From Candidatus Nealsoniibacteriota bacterium (GTDB taxonomy: Bacteria > Patescibacteriota > Minisyncoccia > Minisyncoccales > RBG-13-42-11): a stretch of 34,831 nucleotides of DNA. The notes below the pieces were generated by a model. That model made no database searches, had not been told where the DNA came from, and saw only the letters and a program-made list of their open reading frames with translations. The stretch spans positions 1 through 34,831 of the forward strand of contig JAPLXK010000009.1 in assembly GCA_026396095.1 (NCBI GenBank), written 5' to 3'. Both the position numbers and the translations under genes were made by a program. Below, piece after piece: positions 1 to 9,037 of this stretch. Each line of letters begins with the position of its first letter. The first letter of the stretch is position 1.

Positions 1-1
1 T

Positions 2-817
2 TCTCCTTCAAGTTCATTTATCAATGATTTTTTTAACTATAAATCCTGGCACAAAAAATACGACGGGAAAAAGGCAAAAATTATAACAGCCATAGCGATG
101 TTTTACGACCTGGATGATCCCAACGGATTTGTTTCAAGCGTGGCCAAGTGTCTTGATGAAAAAGGTGTATTCGTCATTCAAATGAGCTATCTGCCTTTAA
201 TGCTCGAGCAGAATGCTTTTGACAATATCTGTCACGAGCACATCGAATACTATTCACTTGAATCATTGAACAATCTTTTAAAGAGGCATAACTTGGAAGC
301 TTTTGACGTTGAGTTAAATGACGTAAACGGAGGCAGTTTCCGCATCTATATCCAGCATAAAGGTTATAGGAAGATAAGCGACAGGGTTCGTAAAATGGAG
401 AAAAAGGAAAAGAGATTAAAATTATCAAGTAAAAAAACCTATAAATCATTTATCAATAGAATCCTTGCCTTAAAGAAAAAACTGTATAATTTTATCAAAA
501 GCGAAAACAAAAAAGGTAAAAAAGTTTATGCTTACGGCGCTTCAACCAAAGGCAGCGTCCTGCTTCAATTTTTTAATCTGGACAACAAGATGATAAAAGC
601 CGTGGCAGATAGGAATCCAGATAAGTGGGGGAAAAAGATGATAGGAACCTCAATTACTATTATCTCCGAAGAACAGGCCAGGAAAGAAAAACCGGATTAT
701 TTTCTGATTCTTCCCTGGCACTTTTTGAAAGAGTTTGTTCAGCGCGAAAAGAAATACTTAAAATCGGGAGGAAAATTCATCGTGCCCCTACCAAAATTCA
801 AGATAATTGGGAAGTAA
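2..817 (+). CDS. Class I SAM-dependent C-methyltransferase, C-terminal part (5' end outside window)
   Basis: Frame is open from base 2 (SPSSSFINDFFNYKSWHKKYDGKKAKIITAIAMFYDLDDP...), so the ORF-track start at 98 is internal. Motifs FYDLDDP, NICHEHIEYYS, GGSFRIYI and YGASTKGSVLLQF resemble the NDP-sugar C-methyltransferase family. Confidence 0.8.
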   Translation, partial: SPSSSFINDFFNYKSWHKKYDGKKAKIITAIAMFYDLDDPNGFVSSVAKCLDEKGVFVIQMSYLPLMLEQNAFDNICHEHIEYYSLESLNNLLKRHNLEAFDVELNDVNGGSFRIYIQHKGYRKISDRVRKMEKKEKRLKLSSKKTYKSFINRILALKKKLYNFIKSENKKGKKVYAYGASTKGSVLLQFFNLDNKMIKAVADRNPDKWGKKMIGTSITIISEEQARKEKPDYFLILPWHFLKEFVQREKKYLKSGGKFIVPLPKFKIIGK

Positions 818-822
818 GGTTT

Positions 823-1248
823 ATGAAGGACGTAATAATTATCCCAACCTATAACGAAAAGGAAAATATCTCCCAAATAATCTCGGAGACATTCAAGCTA
901 TTACCGAGAGTTTTTGTTTTGGTGGTGGACGACAATTCTCCGGACGGGACAGCGGAAATAGTCAGGGAACTCAAGAAAAAATTTCCTAATTTATCGCTTC
1001 TATTGAGAAACAAAAAAGAGGGCCTGGGCAAAGCATACATTAATGCTTTCGAAGAAATATTAAAAGATAAGGACATTAAAAAAATCGTAATGATGGACGC
1101 TGATTTTACCCATAATCCCGCATACCTTTCGGAAATGCTCAAGGTGGCAGATAATTTCAACGTTGTGATCGGTTCTCGCCACGTTAAAGGAGGAAAAACC
1201 GAAGGATGGGAGCTATTTCGACTACACCTCGGGATTCAACGTGATTAA
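823..1248 (+). CDS. Glycosyltransferase family 2 (dolichol-phosphate-mannose-synthase-like), N-terminal part; disrupted by frameshift/deletion near 1210
   Basis: ATG at 823; VIIIPTYNEKENI, VVDDNSPDGTAEIV, MDADFTHNP, VIGSRHVKGGKTEGW. The rest of the GT2 domain is in another frame (see 1241..2320). Confidence 0.8.
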   Translation: MKDVIIIPTYNEKENISQIISETFKLLPRVFVLVVDDNSPDGTAEIVRELKKKFPNLSLLLRNKKEGLGKAYINAFEEILKDKDIKKIVMMDADFTHNPAYLSEMLKVADNFNVVIGSRHVKGGKTEGWELFRLHLGIQRD

Positions 1249-2320
1249 CGCCGATTTCTTGAGAAAAGTTGATTTTTCAAAAATAGATATTTCCGGTTAT
1301 GCCTTTCTGATAGAACTTAAATATTTATTAAGCAAAGAAGGAGCGTCGCTGAAAGAGATCCCGATATTGTTGAAAAACCGCCGGGGAGGGGAGTCTAAAA
1401 TTTCAAATCACATAATCAGCGAAGGGGTTTTTGCTCCCTGGAAAATGATTTTTAAAAAGATAAACAGATCCTGTCCCGTATGCGAAAAGAAAACAGCAGT
1501 TTTTTTTACCAAAAAGAACTCATTCAATTTTTTCAGATGCAACGATTGCGGATTGATTTTCATTTCTCCTGTCCCGGATAATAATTTAAAAATATATTCT
1601 TCTGATTATTTTAGCGGGGCAAAAAACGGATTTGGATACGTAGACTATGAGACAGACAAAAGGGCGATGTCTTCATCCCTTAATTCCTACTTGGACAAAA
1701 TAGAAAAGATTTTACCAAAAAAGGGCAACTTATTGGACGTAGGGACCGCTACCGGTTTTTTCATGGAGATAGCCGATAAAAGAGGCTGGAAGACCAAGGG
1801 CGTAGAGTTTTCCGAATATGCGGCTCAAAAAGCCAGAGATAAAAAATTGGATGTCAGAACGGGAACCCTAGAAAATGCCGGACTAGAGGAAAATTCTTTT
1901 AACCTGGTTACCCTTTGGGACGTTGTTGAGCATTTATCTAATCCCAAAGCAACACTCTCTTCGGTTTATAGGGTTTTAAAGAAAGACGGATTGATAGCCA
2001 TTAATACTCCGGATTCGGGAAGTTTTTTCGCCAGGATTCTCAATAAAAGATGGCATTTAATCGTTCCGCCCGAACATCTGTTTTTGTTCAGCCAAAAAAG
2101 CTTAGCCAAATTATTGAAAGAAATCGGCTTTGAAACTCTGCTTATCGGAAGAATCGGGAAAAAATTTACAATGCAATATGCTGTTCAGATATTAGCTGGC
2201 AAAAAAGAAAAATCGGCCCTGTCTCGGTTGGCAAAAATTTTAGTAAATAATCGTTTAGGTAAAATGATTATCCCCTTCAGCTTAGGAGATAATTTTTTTC
2301 TTTTAGCGCGTAAAAATTAA
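1241..2320 (+). CDS. C-terminal GT2 remnant in frame with a class I SAM methyltransferase carrying an N-terminal zinc-ribbon-like segment
   Basis: The frame reads YFDYTSGFNVINADFLRKVD...GYAFLIELKYLLSKEG...EIPILLKNRRGGESKIS (GT2 end), then CPVCEKK...FRCNDCGLIF and LLDVGTATGFFMEIA...LWDVVEHLSNP (methyltransferase). Confidence 0.75.
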   Translation: MINADFLRKVDFSKIDISGYAFLIELKYLLSKEGASLKEIPILLKNRRGGESKISNHIISEGVFAPWKMIFKKINRSCPVCEKKTAVFFTKKNSFNFFRCNDCGLIFISPVPDNNLKIYSSDYFSGAKNGFGYVDYETDKRAMSSSLNSYLDKIEKILPKKGNLLDVGTATGFFMEIADKRGWKTKGVEFSEYAAQKARDKKLDVRTGTLENAGLEENSFNLVTLWDVVEHLSNPKATLSSVYRVLKKDGLIAINTPDSGSFFARILNKRWHLIVPPEHLFLFSQKSLAKLLKEIGFETLLIGRIGKKFTMQYAVQILAGKKEKSALSRLAKILVNNRLGKMIIPFSLGDNFFLLARKN

Positions 2321-2329
2321 TTTTTAAAA

Positions 2330-3595
2330 ATGATAACAAATTTCGCTAAAATAGAAGGTTTGTTTGGAAATAAAAAAGCCCTGTTGGTAATTTTGTTTTT
2401 TCTCCTTTCCTTTCAATTGGCGTACAGTTTTCTCTATCCTACTCACGGGCCAAGGGGCAAGGCTTGGCTTTCGCTCCCCGATCTGATCTCTCATGAAAAA
2501 TCGCCGCTCGACACCTCCGAAGGATCATTGATCACAAGGGCATATGTAATTTTAGATAATTACTACGTTAATGCTGATGGTGGGCAATATCTAATTTTAG
2601 CCAATAATTTCCCAAACCATTATGTTGGAAACAATCCCGTTATCCTAGACAGGCCGCTTTATTCTTTTTTGATTGCCACAGTTGCTTTTTTACCTCGCCT
2701 ATTTTTCGATTCTTATGCTACTCTTTTTGCCTCGGCCGTTTTCCTTAATTTTATTTTAGGATTTTTCTCGGTTACACTGTTTTATTATCTTTGCGAAAAA
2801 TTAATCAACTCCAGGGTTGCAATTTTATCTTCTCTGCTTCTGCTTTTTTCCCCCAGCTTTCACATTTGGATGGTGCAGATAATGCCGGAAATGCTTACCA
2901 ATTTTATGATAATAGCCACCCTGTTTTTACTGTATGAATATGTTAAAAATCCTTCGCCCCTTAAGCTTATAACCTTCTCTTTGATCGTCGGAACCTTTAT
3001 GCTTGGAAAAATGCTTTTTGCGCTGTCCATTTTCATCCTCATCAGCGCTTTTTATTTCCGGCGACTCAAAGAGGGGATTTTATTTTTGATAATTCATCTA
3101 ATCCCCCTGGCTCTTTGGTATTTGTTTGTTACAAAAGGTCTTAGAATGCCATTTTTTGTCAACGAGGTGACGGATTATGGTGTGGGTATATGGTTATTTA
3201 ATATTTTCAAATGGCCTTGGCAAAAAACAGCAGAAACATTTCTTGCTGTTTTGCCCCAATTCATAAGCATTGTAATTTACGGATTCTTATTGCTGCCGAT
3301 AATTTTTTCAATCATCGGATTTAAAAAAATAACAATTAGGAAGGGAAAATTTTTTATCATCAGCTTCGTCCTTTCTTTTTTAATTTTGATTTTTATAACA
3401 AATCTTTATTTTCCGCGCTATGGCTTCTGGATATATCCGGTGGTTTATCCGCTGGCCGTCCTGGGGATAGAAAGAGTAGCAGAATTTCTTAAAAAATATA
3501 AAGACTGGTACGCCCGAGCTTTTTATTTAATAGCCTATCTTTCAATAATCTCTATATCCAACAGCGATTTTTACAGGATTATTTATTATGGATAA
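2330..3595 (+). CDS. Polytopic membrane glycosyltransferase (GT39/ArnT/PMT-like GT-C fold)
   Basis: Many hydrophobic helices; early periplasmic-type motif NADGGQYLILANNF followed by RPLYSFLIA; 421 aa. Confidence 0.6.
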   Translation: MITNFAKIEGLFGNKKALLVILFFLLSFQLAYSFLYPTHGPRGKAWLSLPDLISHEKSPLDTSEGSLITRAYVILDNYYVNADGGQYLILANNFPNHYVGNNPVILDRPLYSFLIATVAFLPRLFFDSYATLFASAVFLNFILGFFSVTLFYYLCEKLINSRVAILSSLLLLFSPSFHIWMVQIMPEMLTNFMIIATLFLLYEYVKNPSPLKLITFSLIVGTFMLGKMLFALSIFILISAFYFRRLKEGILFLIIHLIPLALWYLFVTKGLRMPFFVNEVTDYGVGIWLFNIFKWPWQKTAETFLAVLPQFISIVIYGFLLLPIIFSIIGFKKITIRKGKFFIISFVLSFLILIFITNLYFPRYGFWIYPVVYPLAVLGIERVAEFLKKYKDWYARAFYLIAYLSIISISNSDFYRIIYYG

Positions 3596-3633
3596 GCCTC
3601 CTTAAATGTTATAATTATTTTCATTACAAGCGC

Positions 3634-4005
3634 ATGTATCAAACTTATTTAATTTTATTGGTTTCCGTCTTGTCTACCGTTGCCGCCCAGCTTTGCCTAA
3701 AAAAAGGCGTTTTAGCCCTAGGAAGCATGAATCTTTCCATTAACAGTTTTTTGGGCCTTATCCCCCGTATTTTCCAAAATATCTGGCTATTGGGAGGGCT
3801 TTTTTTGTACGGAATAAGCTTTATTCTTTGGCTTTTTGTTATCTCCAAAATCAAATTAAATACCGCTTACCCGATCGCAACCAGCCTTAATTTCAGCTTG
3901 GTCGTTATTTTTTCTTGGCTTTTTTTAAAAGAACAAATGCTTCCTGTCCAAATCTTAGGAATCGCCGTTATTGTTTTCGGGATTTTTTTATTGTTAAAGC
4001 CTTAA
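3634..4005 (+). CDS. Small EamA/SMR-like transporter (ArnE/ArnF-like lipid-linked sugar flippase subunit)
   Basis: 123 aa, four hydrophobic helices, AYPIATSLNFSLVVIFSWLFLKEQMLPVQILGIAVIVFGIFLL motif. Confidence 0.65.
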   Translation: MYQTYLILLVSVLSTVAAQLCLKKGVLALGSMNLSINSFLGLIPRIFQNIWLLGGLFLYGISFILWLFVISKIKLNTAYPIATSLNFSLVVIFSWLFLKEQMLPVQILGIAVIVFGIFLLLKP

Positions 4006-4018
4006 ATTTCACATAAAA

Positions 4019-4711
4019 ATGACTCTATCCGTTCTTATTCCAATTTACAACGAGAAAAATACTATTTTAGAAATTTTAAAAAGAATTGACGCCGTAGATC
4101 TTAGCGAAATTTCTTTTAAAAAAGAAATTGTTCTCGTTGATGACGGATCTTCCGACGGTACGCGTCAAATATTAAAAGGACTGGAAGACAAATATAAAAT
4201 TATTTATCATCCCAAAAACCAGGGAAAGGGGGCGGCCATTAAAACCGGCCTCAATCACGTTTTCGGAGATTATGTTATCATCCAGGACGCTGACCTGGAG
4301 TACGATCCGAAGGACTATATAAAACTTCTGAAAGTGGCACTCAAGAATAAGGCTGAAGTCGTCTACGGATCGCGCAGATTAAACCCAAAAAATAAATATT
4401 CGCACCTTTCTTTTTATTTGGGAGGAATCATGCTTAATTGGCTAGCCAGTATTTTATATGGAATAAAAATCACCGACGAATCAACCTGTTATAAGCTGTT
4501 TAAAACAGAAACAATCAAGTCAATACCCTTGGGATGCAAAAGGTTTGAGTTTTGCCCGGAAATTACGGCTAAAATAGCAAAAAGAAAAATTAAGATTTAT
4601 GAAGTGCCGATAGAATATTATCCGCGGGATAAAAAGGAAGGGAAGAAAATAAAATGGAGAGACGGCTTCGAGGCCTTATGGGTATTGATTAAGTATAAAT
4701 TTACTGATTAA
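4019..4711 (+). CDS. Glycosyltransferase family 2 (polyprenyl-phosphate glycosyltransferase-like)
   Basis: LSVLIPIYNEKNTI, LVDDGSSDGTRQIL, GKGAAIKTGL, IIQDADLEYDPKDY. Confidence 0.85.
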   Translation: MTLSVLIPIYNEKNTILEILKRIDAVDLSEISFKKEIVLVDDGSSDGTRQILKGLEDKYKIIYHPKNQGKGAAIKTGLNHVFGDYVIIQDADLEYDPKDYIKLLKVALKNKAEVVYGSRRLNPKNKYSHLSFYLGGIMLNWLASILYGIKITDESTCYKLFKTETIKSIPLGCKRFEFCPEITAKIAKRKIKIYEVPIEYYPRDKKEGKKIKWRDGFEALWVLIKYKFTD

Positions 4712-4713
4712 AA

Positions 4714-5817
4714 ATGACTAATTTTAAAAAATACCTGTTAATTTCTCTTTCTTTGGCTTTGATAAGCGCCGTTTTGCTGTTGGTTTATTTTGTCCCGAGA
4801 TTTGATCACACCGATACGGCGCAATATATTTCTACAATAAAAAATATTTCCGGAGATCGTGGGGCCGAGCTTTTTCAGAACAGGATACTAAAGCCGATGC
4901 CTATTTTTATCAGCGTTTTATTGAGCCCGGTTTTTGGTGAAAAAAACAGCCTTATTATCCAGAATTTAGTTTTCTATTTTTTGTCGGTATTCTTGATATT
5001 TCTTCTGATTTATCGTCTATATAAAAACGAGAAGCAGGCTTTTTACGGAACCGTTTTATATATAGGAGCCTATCCGATGCTTGCCTACGGATTGGCCGCC
5101 CTTACTGATTTATCGGGATGGTTTTTCTATATCCTTTCAATTTTAATCTCGCTTAATTTTATAGAGAAGCCAAATCTTAAGACAGCGTTTTTGGCTGGAT
5201 CGATTGCCGGCTTAGGAATTTTATTTAAAGAAAACATGGCCGCCGCGCCGATATTTTTTGCAAGCATATTATTCTTAACAACAAATCTTTCCGTAAAAGA
5301 CAAATTGAAACATATTTTAATTTATGGAATTCCTTTTGCGATTATCATTCTGGTCAACAGTATTATTATTTATAAGCTTTATTCCTATTCTTACCTTGAT
5401 TGGTATATGGCTCAATTCAACCATCCCCAAGAAGGATTTTTTGCCTATACGCCATTGCGGATCGCGATAGAAATGATCAGGGTTTTGCTGGTCGGGTGGG
5501 TGTTTGTTTTATTGGGAATAAAAAAAGAACTTATCGCAAAAAACAAGGAGCGCATGAAGGTCCTTGCCGCCCTGATCTTACCTTCTTTGTCTTTTTTCCT
5601 TTGGGCTTATCCCCACAACCGCATAGCCTATATTGCCGCCCCCCTGTTGGTCCTCTTGGGAAGCTTCGGGATTTTACGAAATTATAAAAATTACAAGCTT
5701 AATAATTTCGTAGAATTAACCTTGCTTTCACTATATGTTTTGGTAAATTATGCTGCTCTTGAGTTTTTCTTGAATTACGGAACCATACTTCAGCCACCAG
5801 GAACTTTTTTCGGATAA
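4714..5817 (+). CDS. Polytopic membrane protein, probable GT-C-type glycosyltransferase
   Basis: Multiple hydrophobic segments, N-terminal loop DHTDTAQYISTIKNISG; starts 2 nt after the GT2 stop. Confidence 0.5.
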   Translation: MTNFKKYLLISLSLALISAVLLLVYFVPRFDHTDTAQYISTIKNISGDRGAELFQNRILKPMPIFISVLLSPVFGEKNSLIIQNLVFYFLSVFLIFLLIYRLYKNEKQAFYGTVLYIGAYPMLAYGLAALTDLSGWFFYILSILISLNFIEKPNLKTAFLAGSIAGLGILFKENMAAAPIFFASILFLTTNLSVKDKLKHILIYGIPFAIIILVNSIIIYKLYSYSYLDWYMAQFNHPQEGFFAYTPLRIAIEMIRVLLVGWVFVLLGIKKELIAKNKERMKVLAALILPSLSFFLWAYPHNRIAYIAAPLLVLLGSFGILRNYKNYKLNNFVELTLLSLYVLVNYAALEFFLNYGTILQPPGTFFG

Positions 5818-5823
5818 AAATAT

Positions 5824-6882
5824 ATGAACGAGAAGCTACCGTTTGTTTCTATAATAATTCCCTGCAGAAATGAAGAAAAATTCATTCAAAAATGTCTGGG
5901 TTCTTTGGTTGAACAAGACTACCCAAAAGAAAGACTAGAGATTTTGGTCGCAGACGGCTCTTCGGAAGATAAAACGCGGGAGATTGCTGGAGGGTTCGTT
6001 GAGAGATACCCCTTTATCAAAATCTTAAACAATCCTAAAAAGAATACCCCTTCAGGGCTTAATATTGGAATAAAGGGCGCAAGAGGAGAATTTATCGCCA
6101 GGATGGATGCGCACGCTGAATACGAAAAAGAATATATATCCAAATGCGTTAAATATATTAAGGAATATGGAGTTGATAATATCGGTGGCGTTATGATAAC
6201 AATATCCAGAAAGGATACGGCATTGGGAAGGGCGATAGTTGCCGTTTTGTCTCATCCCTTCGGCGTCGGTAACGCCATTTTTAGGATAGGCGCCGAAAAG
6301 CCGATTTTAGTTGATACGGTATTTGGCGGTTTTTATAAGAGGGAAGTATTTGAAAGAATAGGGTATTTTAACGAAAATTTGCACCGCGGGCAGGATATGG
6401 AATTCAATCTGAGACTTAGAAAATCTGGAGGGAAAATTCTTTTGGTTCCGGAAATAAAAAGTTTTTATTACGCGCGGTCTGGTTTCTTTTCTTTTTGGCA
6501 GCACAGCTTCACCGACGGGGCAGAACTGATCAGTCCCCTGAGATTAGGCGTAGTAATTTTTTCCTGGCGACACCTTGCCCCCCTTGTGTTCGTATTAGGA
6601 TTAATCATCCTCTCATTATTGTCGTTTTTTTCTCAGAAATTTCTGTGGCTACTTATCGCCTTTTCGGGATTGTATTTTTTGGTAAATCTTTATTTTTCTG
6701 CTATGATTTCTTTTAAAGAAAAGGATTTTCGGTATTTATTTTTTGCGCCTATTGCATTTACTTTGCTTCATATTGGTTACGGACTTGGGTCTTTTTATGG
6801 ATTGATAAAGCTTTTCTCTTCAAAATCATTTTTGAGTAAATCTTCAAAAAAAATTAAGCCGACGATTAAAACAAATCAATAA
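5824..6882 (+). CDS. Glycosyltransferase family 2 (ExoA-like, C-terminal TM helices)
   Basis: VSIIIPCRNEEKFIQKCLGSL, VADGSSEDKTREI, RMDAHAEY, GQDMEFNLRLRKSGGKI. Confidence 0.85.
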   Translation: MNEKLPFVSIIIPCRNEEKFIQKCLGSLVEQDYPKERLEILVADGSSEDKTREIAGGFVERYPFIKILNNPKKNTPSGLNIGIKGARGEFIARMDAHAEYEKEYISKCVKYIKEYGVDNIGGVMITISRKDTALGRAIVAVLSHPFGVGNAIFRIGAEKPILVDTVFGGFYKREVFERIGYFNENLHRGQDMEFNLRLRKSGGKILLVPEIKSFYYARSGFFSFWQHSFTDGAELISPLRLGVVIFSWRHLAPLVFVLGLIILSLLSFFSQKFLWLLIAFSGLYFLVNLYFSAMISFKEKDFRYLFFAPIAFTLLHIGYGLGSFYGLIKLFSSKSFLSKSSKKIKPTIKTNQ

Positions 6883-6888
6883 TCATTT

Positions 6889-8439
6889 ATGAATATTCTA
6901 TTTTGCAGCCTAGAGGAAGGATTCCGCGGGATATCTGTCAGATATATGTCTTCATATATAAAAAGCAAGGGACACTCGTCAAAGATATTGTTTTTTAATA
7001 GAGACCGCCAAGTCCATCCCAGCTCTGCCGGTTTCGGTGCAGAGGAGGTTTCGGAATTCGTTGATTTTATAAAGAATCACAAGATTGATTTAGTCGGCAT
7101 TTCGATAATGACCGAAAATTTTCTTGAGGCCAAAGATTTGATAGTAAAAGCTAAAAAGAATCTTCCTTTAACAAAATTTGTTCTTGGCGGGGTTCATGCC
7201 ACGGTTTGTCCGAAAGAATGCGTTGAGACAGGAGCGGATTTTGTTATTGCGGGTGATGGCGAAGTCCCTCTTTATAAGTTGATATCAGGGGACGATCCTA
7301 AAAAGATTAATGGGCTTGCTTTTATGTCAGACAATAAAATAGTAATTAATCCTCCCGTTCCCTCCGAGTCGATTGATCTTAAGGATCTGCCTTTTCCTGA
7401 TTGGGGATTTGAAGACGTTTTCTTCTTCAAAAAAGACAAAATTGAGGGATTGAACGAAAAAGATTTCAAAGCAGGATCCACTTGGTCCGGGAAATATTAT
7501 CCTCTTACAACCTCCCGCGGTTGTCCTTATCACTGTGCATATTGTTGCAATGTAAACAGATATTCGATCAAGAGAAATTCTATAGGCAAGATTATGGATG
7601 AGCTAGAATATATCAAAAAAACATTGCCCTTCACCTGCGGTTTAAATATCCAGGATGACAGTTTTTATCTCGGTTCGGATGAATGGATTGCTGAATTTTG
7701 CAGAGAATTAAAAATTCGTTTCGGATGGCCTTTTATTGTTAGGCTTATGCCTCGCCTTGTCGGAGAAAAAAGAATAGAAATACTGAAAGAGGGGGGAGTG
7801 GAATTTGTCAGCATGGGTATACAGGGAAGCGACAGGCTCAATAAAGAATTGTATGACCGTAATGAAACTTCTGAAAATTTTTTGACAGCATGTAAAATTT
7901 TACGCAAATACAATATAAAATATATCATTGACGTTCTTCTGGATAATCCATACGAGACAGAAGAAGATTTAAAAGAAATTGCCCTGACCCTGAGTAAGAC
8001 GCCAAAGCCTTTCGGAGTGAATGCCTTCAGCTTAACCCTTTTTCCAGGAACAAAGCTTTGTGACAAGGCGAAAGCAGATGGATATTATGAAAAATTCTCG
8101 ACCGACCCTTACGAAGGGCAGACCCTTCAGACCTATTCTTTTTTGACCAAATTATACAGGCACGAGTACGATCTGGGAAAAACAGGAAAATATACTACGC
8201 CTGTTGCATGGAGAAAATTAATCTATGCCATAGCTCCGATGGCGCCGGAAGGCACGGTTAAAAGAATAATCGAGCAAGGGGTTTTGACCGAGAAAAGCAG
8301 CAGGGAAATAGATAGTCTTTATAAAAGATATTCTGTCATGGTTAGATTCGGCAATTGGTTCAAAGAATTGGCTCCTTCTTTATTTGTGGTTGCGATAAAT
8401 ATTTATATGAAAATTAGGGGAGAAAAAACAAAAGCTTGA
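6889..8439 (+). CDS. B12-binding-domain radical SAM protein
   Basis: N-terminal B12-binding-like fold (VGISIMTENF...VLGGVHATVCPKECVETGADFVIAGDGEVPL); radical SAM motif TTSRGCPYHCAYCCN (CxxxCxxC). Confidence 0.85.
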   Translation: MNILFCSLEEGFRGISVRYMSSYIKSKGHSSKILFFNRDRQVHPSSAGFGAEEVSEFVDFIKNHKIDLVGISIMTENFLEAKDLIVKAKKNLPLTKFVLGGVHATVCPKECVETGADFVIAGDGEVPLYKLISGDDPKKINGLAFMSDNKIVINPPVPSESIDLKDLPFPDWGFEDVFFFKKDKIEGLNEKDFKAGSTWSGKYYPLTTSRGCPYHCAYCCNVNRYSIKRNSIGKIMDELEYIKKTLPFTCGLNIQDDSFYLGSDEWIAEFCRELKIRFGWPFIVRLMPRLVGEKRIEILKEGGVEFVSMGIQGSDRLNKELYDRNETSENFLTACKILRKYNIKYIIDVLLDNPYETEEDLKEIALTLSKTPKPFGVNAFSLTLFPGTKLCDKAKADGYYEKFSTDPYEGQTLQTYSFLTKLYRHEYDLGKTGKYTTPVAWRKLIYAIAPMAPEGTVKRIIEQGVLTEKSSREIDSLYKRYSVMVRFGNWFKELAPSLFVVAINIYMKIRGEKTKA

Positions 8440-8443
8440 ACTT

Positions 8444-9037
8444 ATGTTAAAACGTTCTTTTGATTTTCTGCTTTCTTTATTCGGCTTGGCAATAATCTCG
8501 CCCTTGCTATTGGCTATCTCTTTATGGATAAAGATTGATTCTTTCGGCCCGGTTTTTTACCGAGGAGAGAGGGTGGGCCAGTTTGGTAAAAAATTCAGGA
8601 TTTTTAAATTTAGGACAATGGTTCAAAACGCAGATAAGATGGGCGGGCCATCAACAGCTAGTGATGATCCTCGGTTGACAAAAATTGGGGATTTTTTAAA
8701 AAAATATCAGATTGATGAACTGCCCCAATTAATAAACGTTTTCCTGGGACAGATGAGCTTAGTCGGACCGAGACCGGAAGTTCCTTTCTATGCCGACATG
8801 ATGATCGAAGAAGAAAAAAAAATAATCCTTTCCGTGCCCCAAGGAATGACGGATCTTGCCTCTTTGTGGGATTTTCATGAAGGAGAAGTCTTGAAAGGCA
8901 GTCCCGATCCGGAAAAAGCATATATGGAAAAAATAAGACCAAAGAAATTGGAGCTACAAGAAGAATACGCCAGAAACCACAATTTTTTTCTAGATTTAAA
9001 AATAATTTTTCAAACAATTCTTAAAATATTTTCTTGA
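8444..9037 (+). CDS. Polyprenyl-phosphate sugar-1-phosphate transferase (bacterial sugar transferase, short PglC-like form)
   Basis: MLKRSFDFLLSLFGLAIISPLLLAISLWIKIDSFGPVFYRGERVGQFGKKFRIFKFRTM and DELPQLINVFLGQMSLVGPRPE. Confidence 0.92.
   Translation: MLKRSFDFLLSLFGLAIISPLLLAISLWIKIDSFGPVFYRGERVGQFGKKFRIFKFRTMVQNADKMGGPSTASDDPRLTKIGDFLKKYQIDELPQLINVFLGQMSLVGPRPEVPFYADMMIEEEKKIILSVPQGMTDLASLWDFHEGEVLKGSPDPEKAYMEKIRPKKLELQEEYARNHNFFLDLKIIFQTILKIFS

Noticed and set aside
625-822. N-terminal extension of the GT2 ORF from 625
   Set aside because: Overlaps the methyltransferase coding region and lacks GT2 similarity; ATG at 823 gives the canonical MKDVIIIPTYNE start.
7665-8066. 133-aa minus-strand ORF
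   Set aside because: Antisense to the radical SAM gene; no family features.
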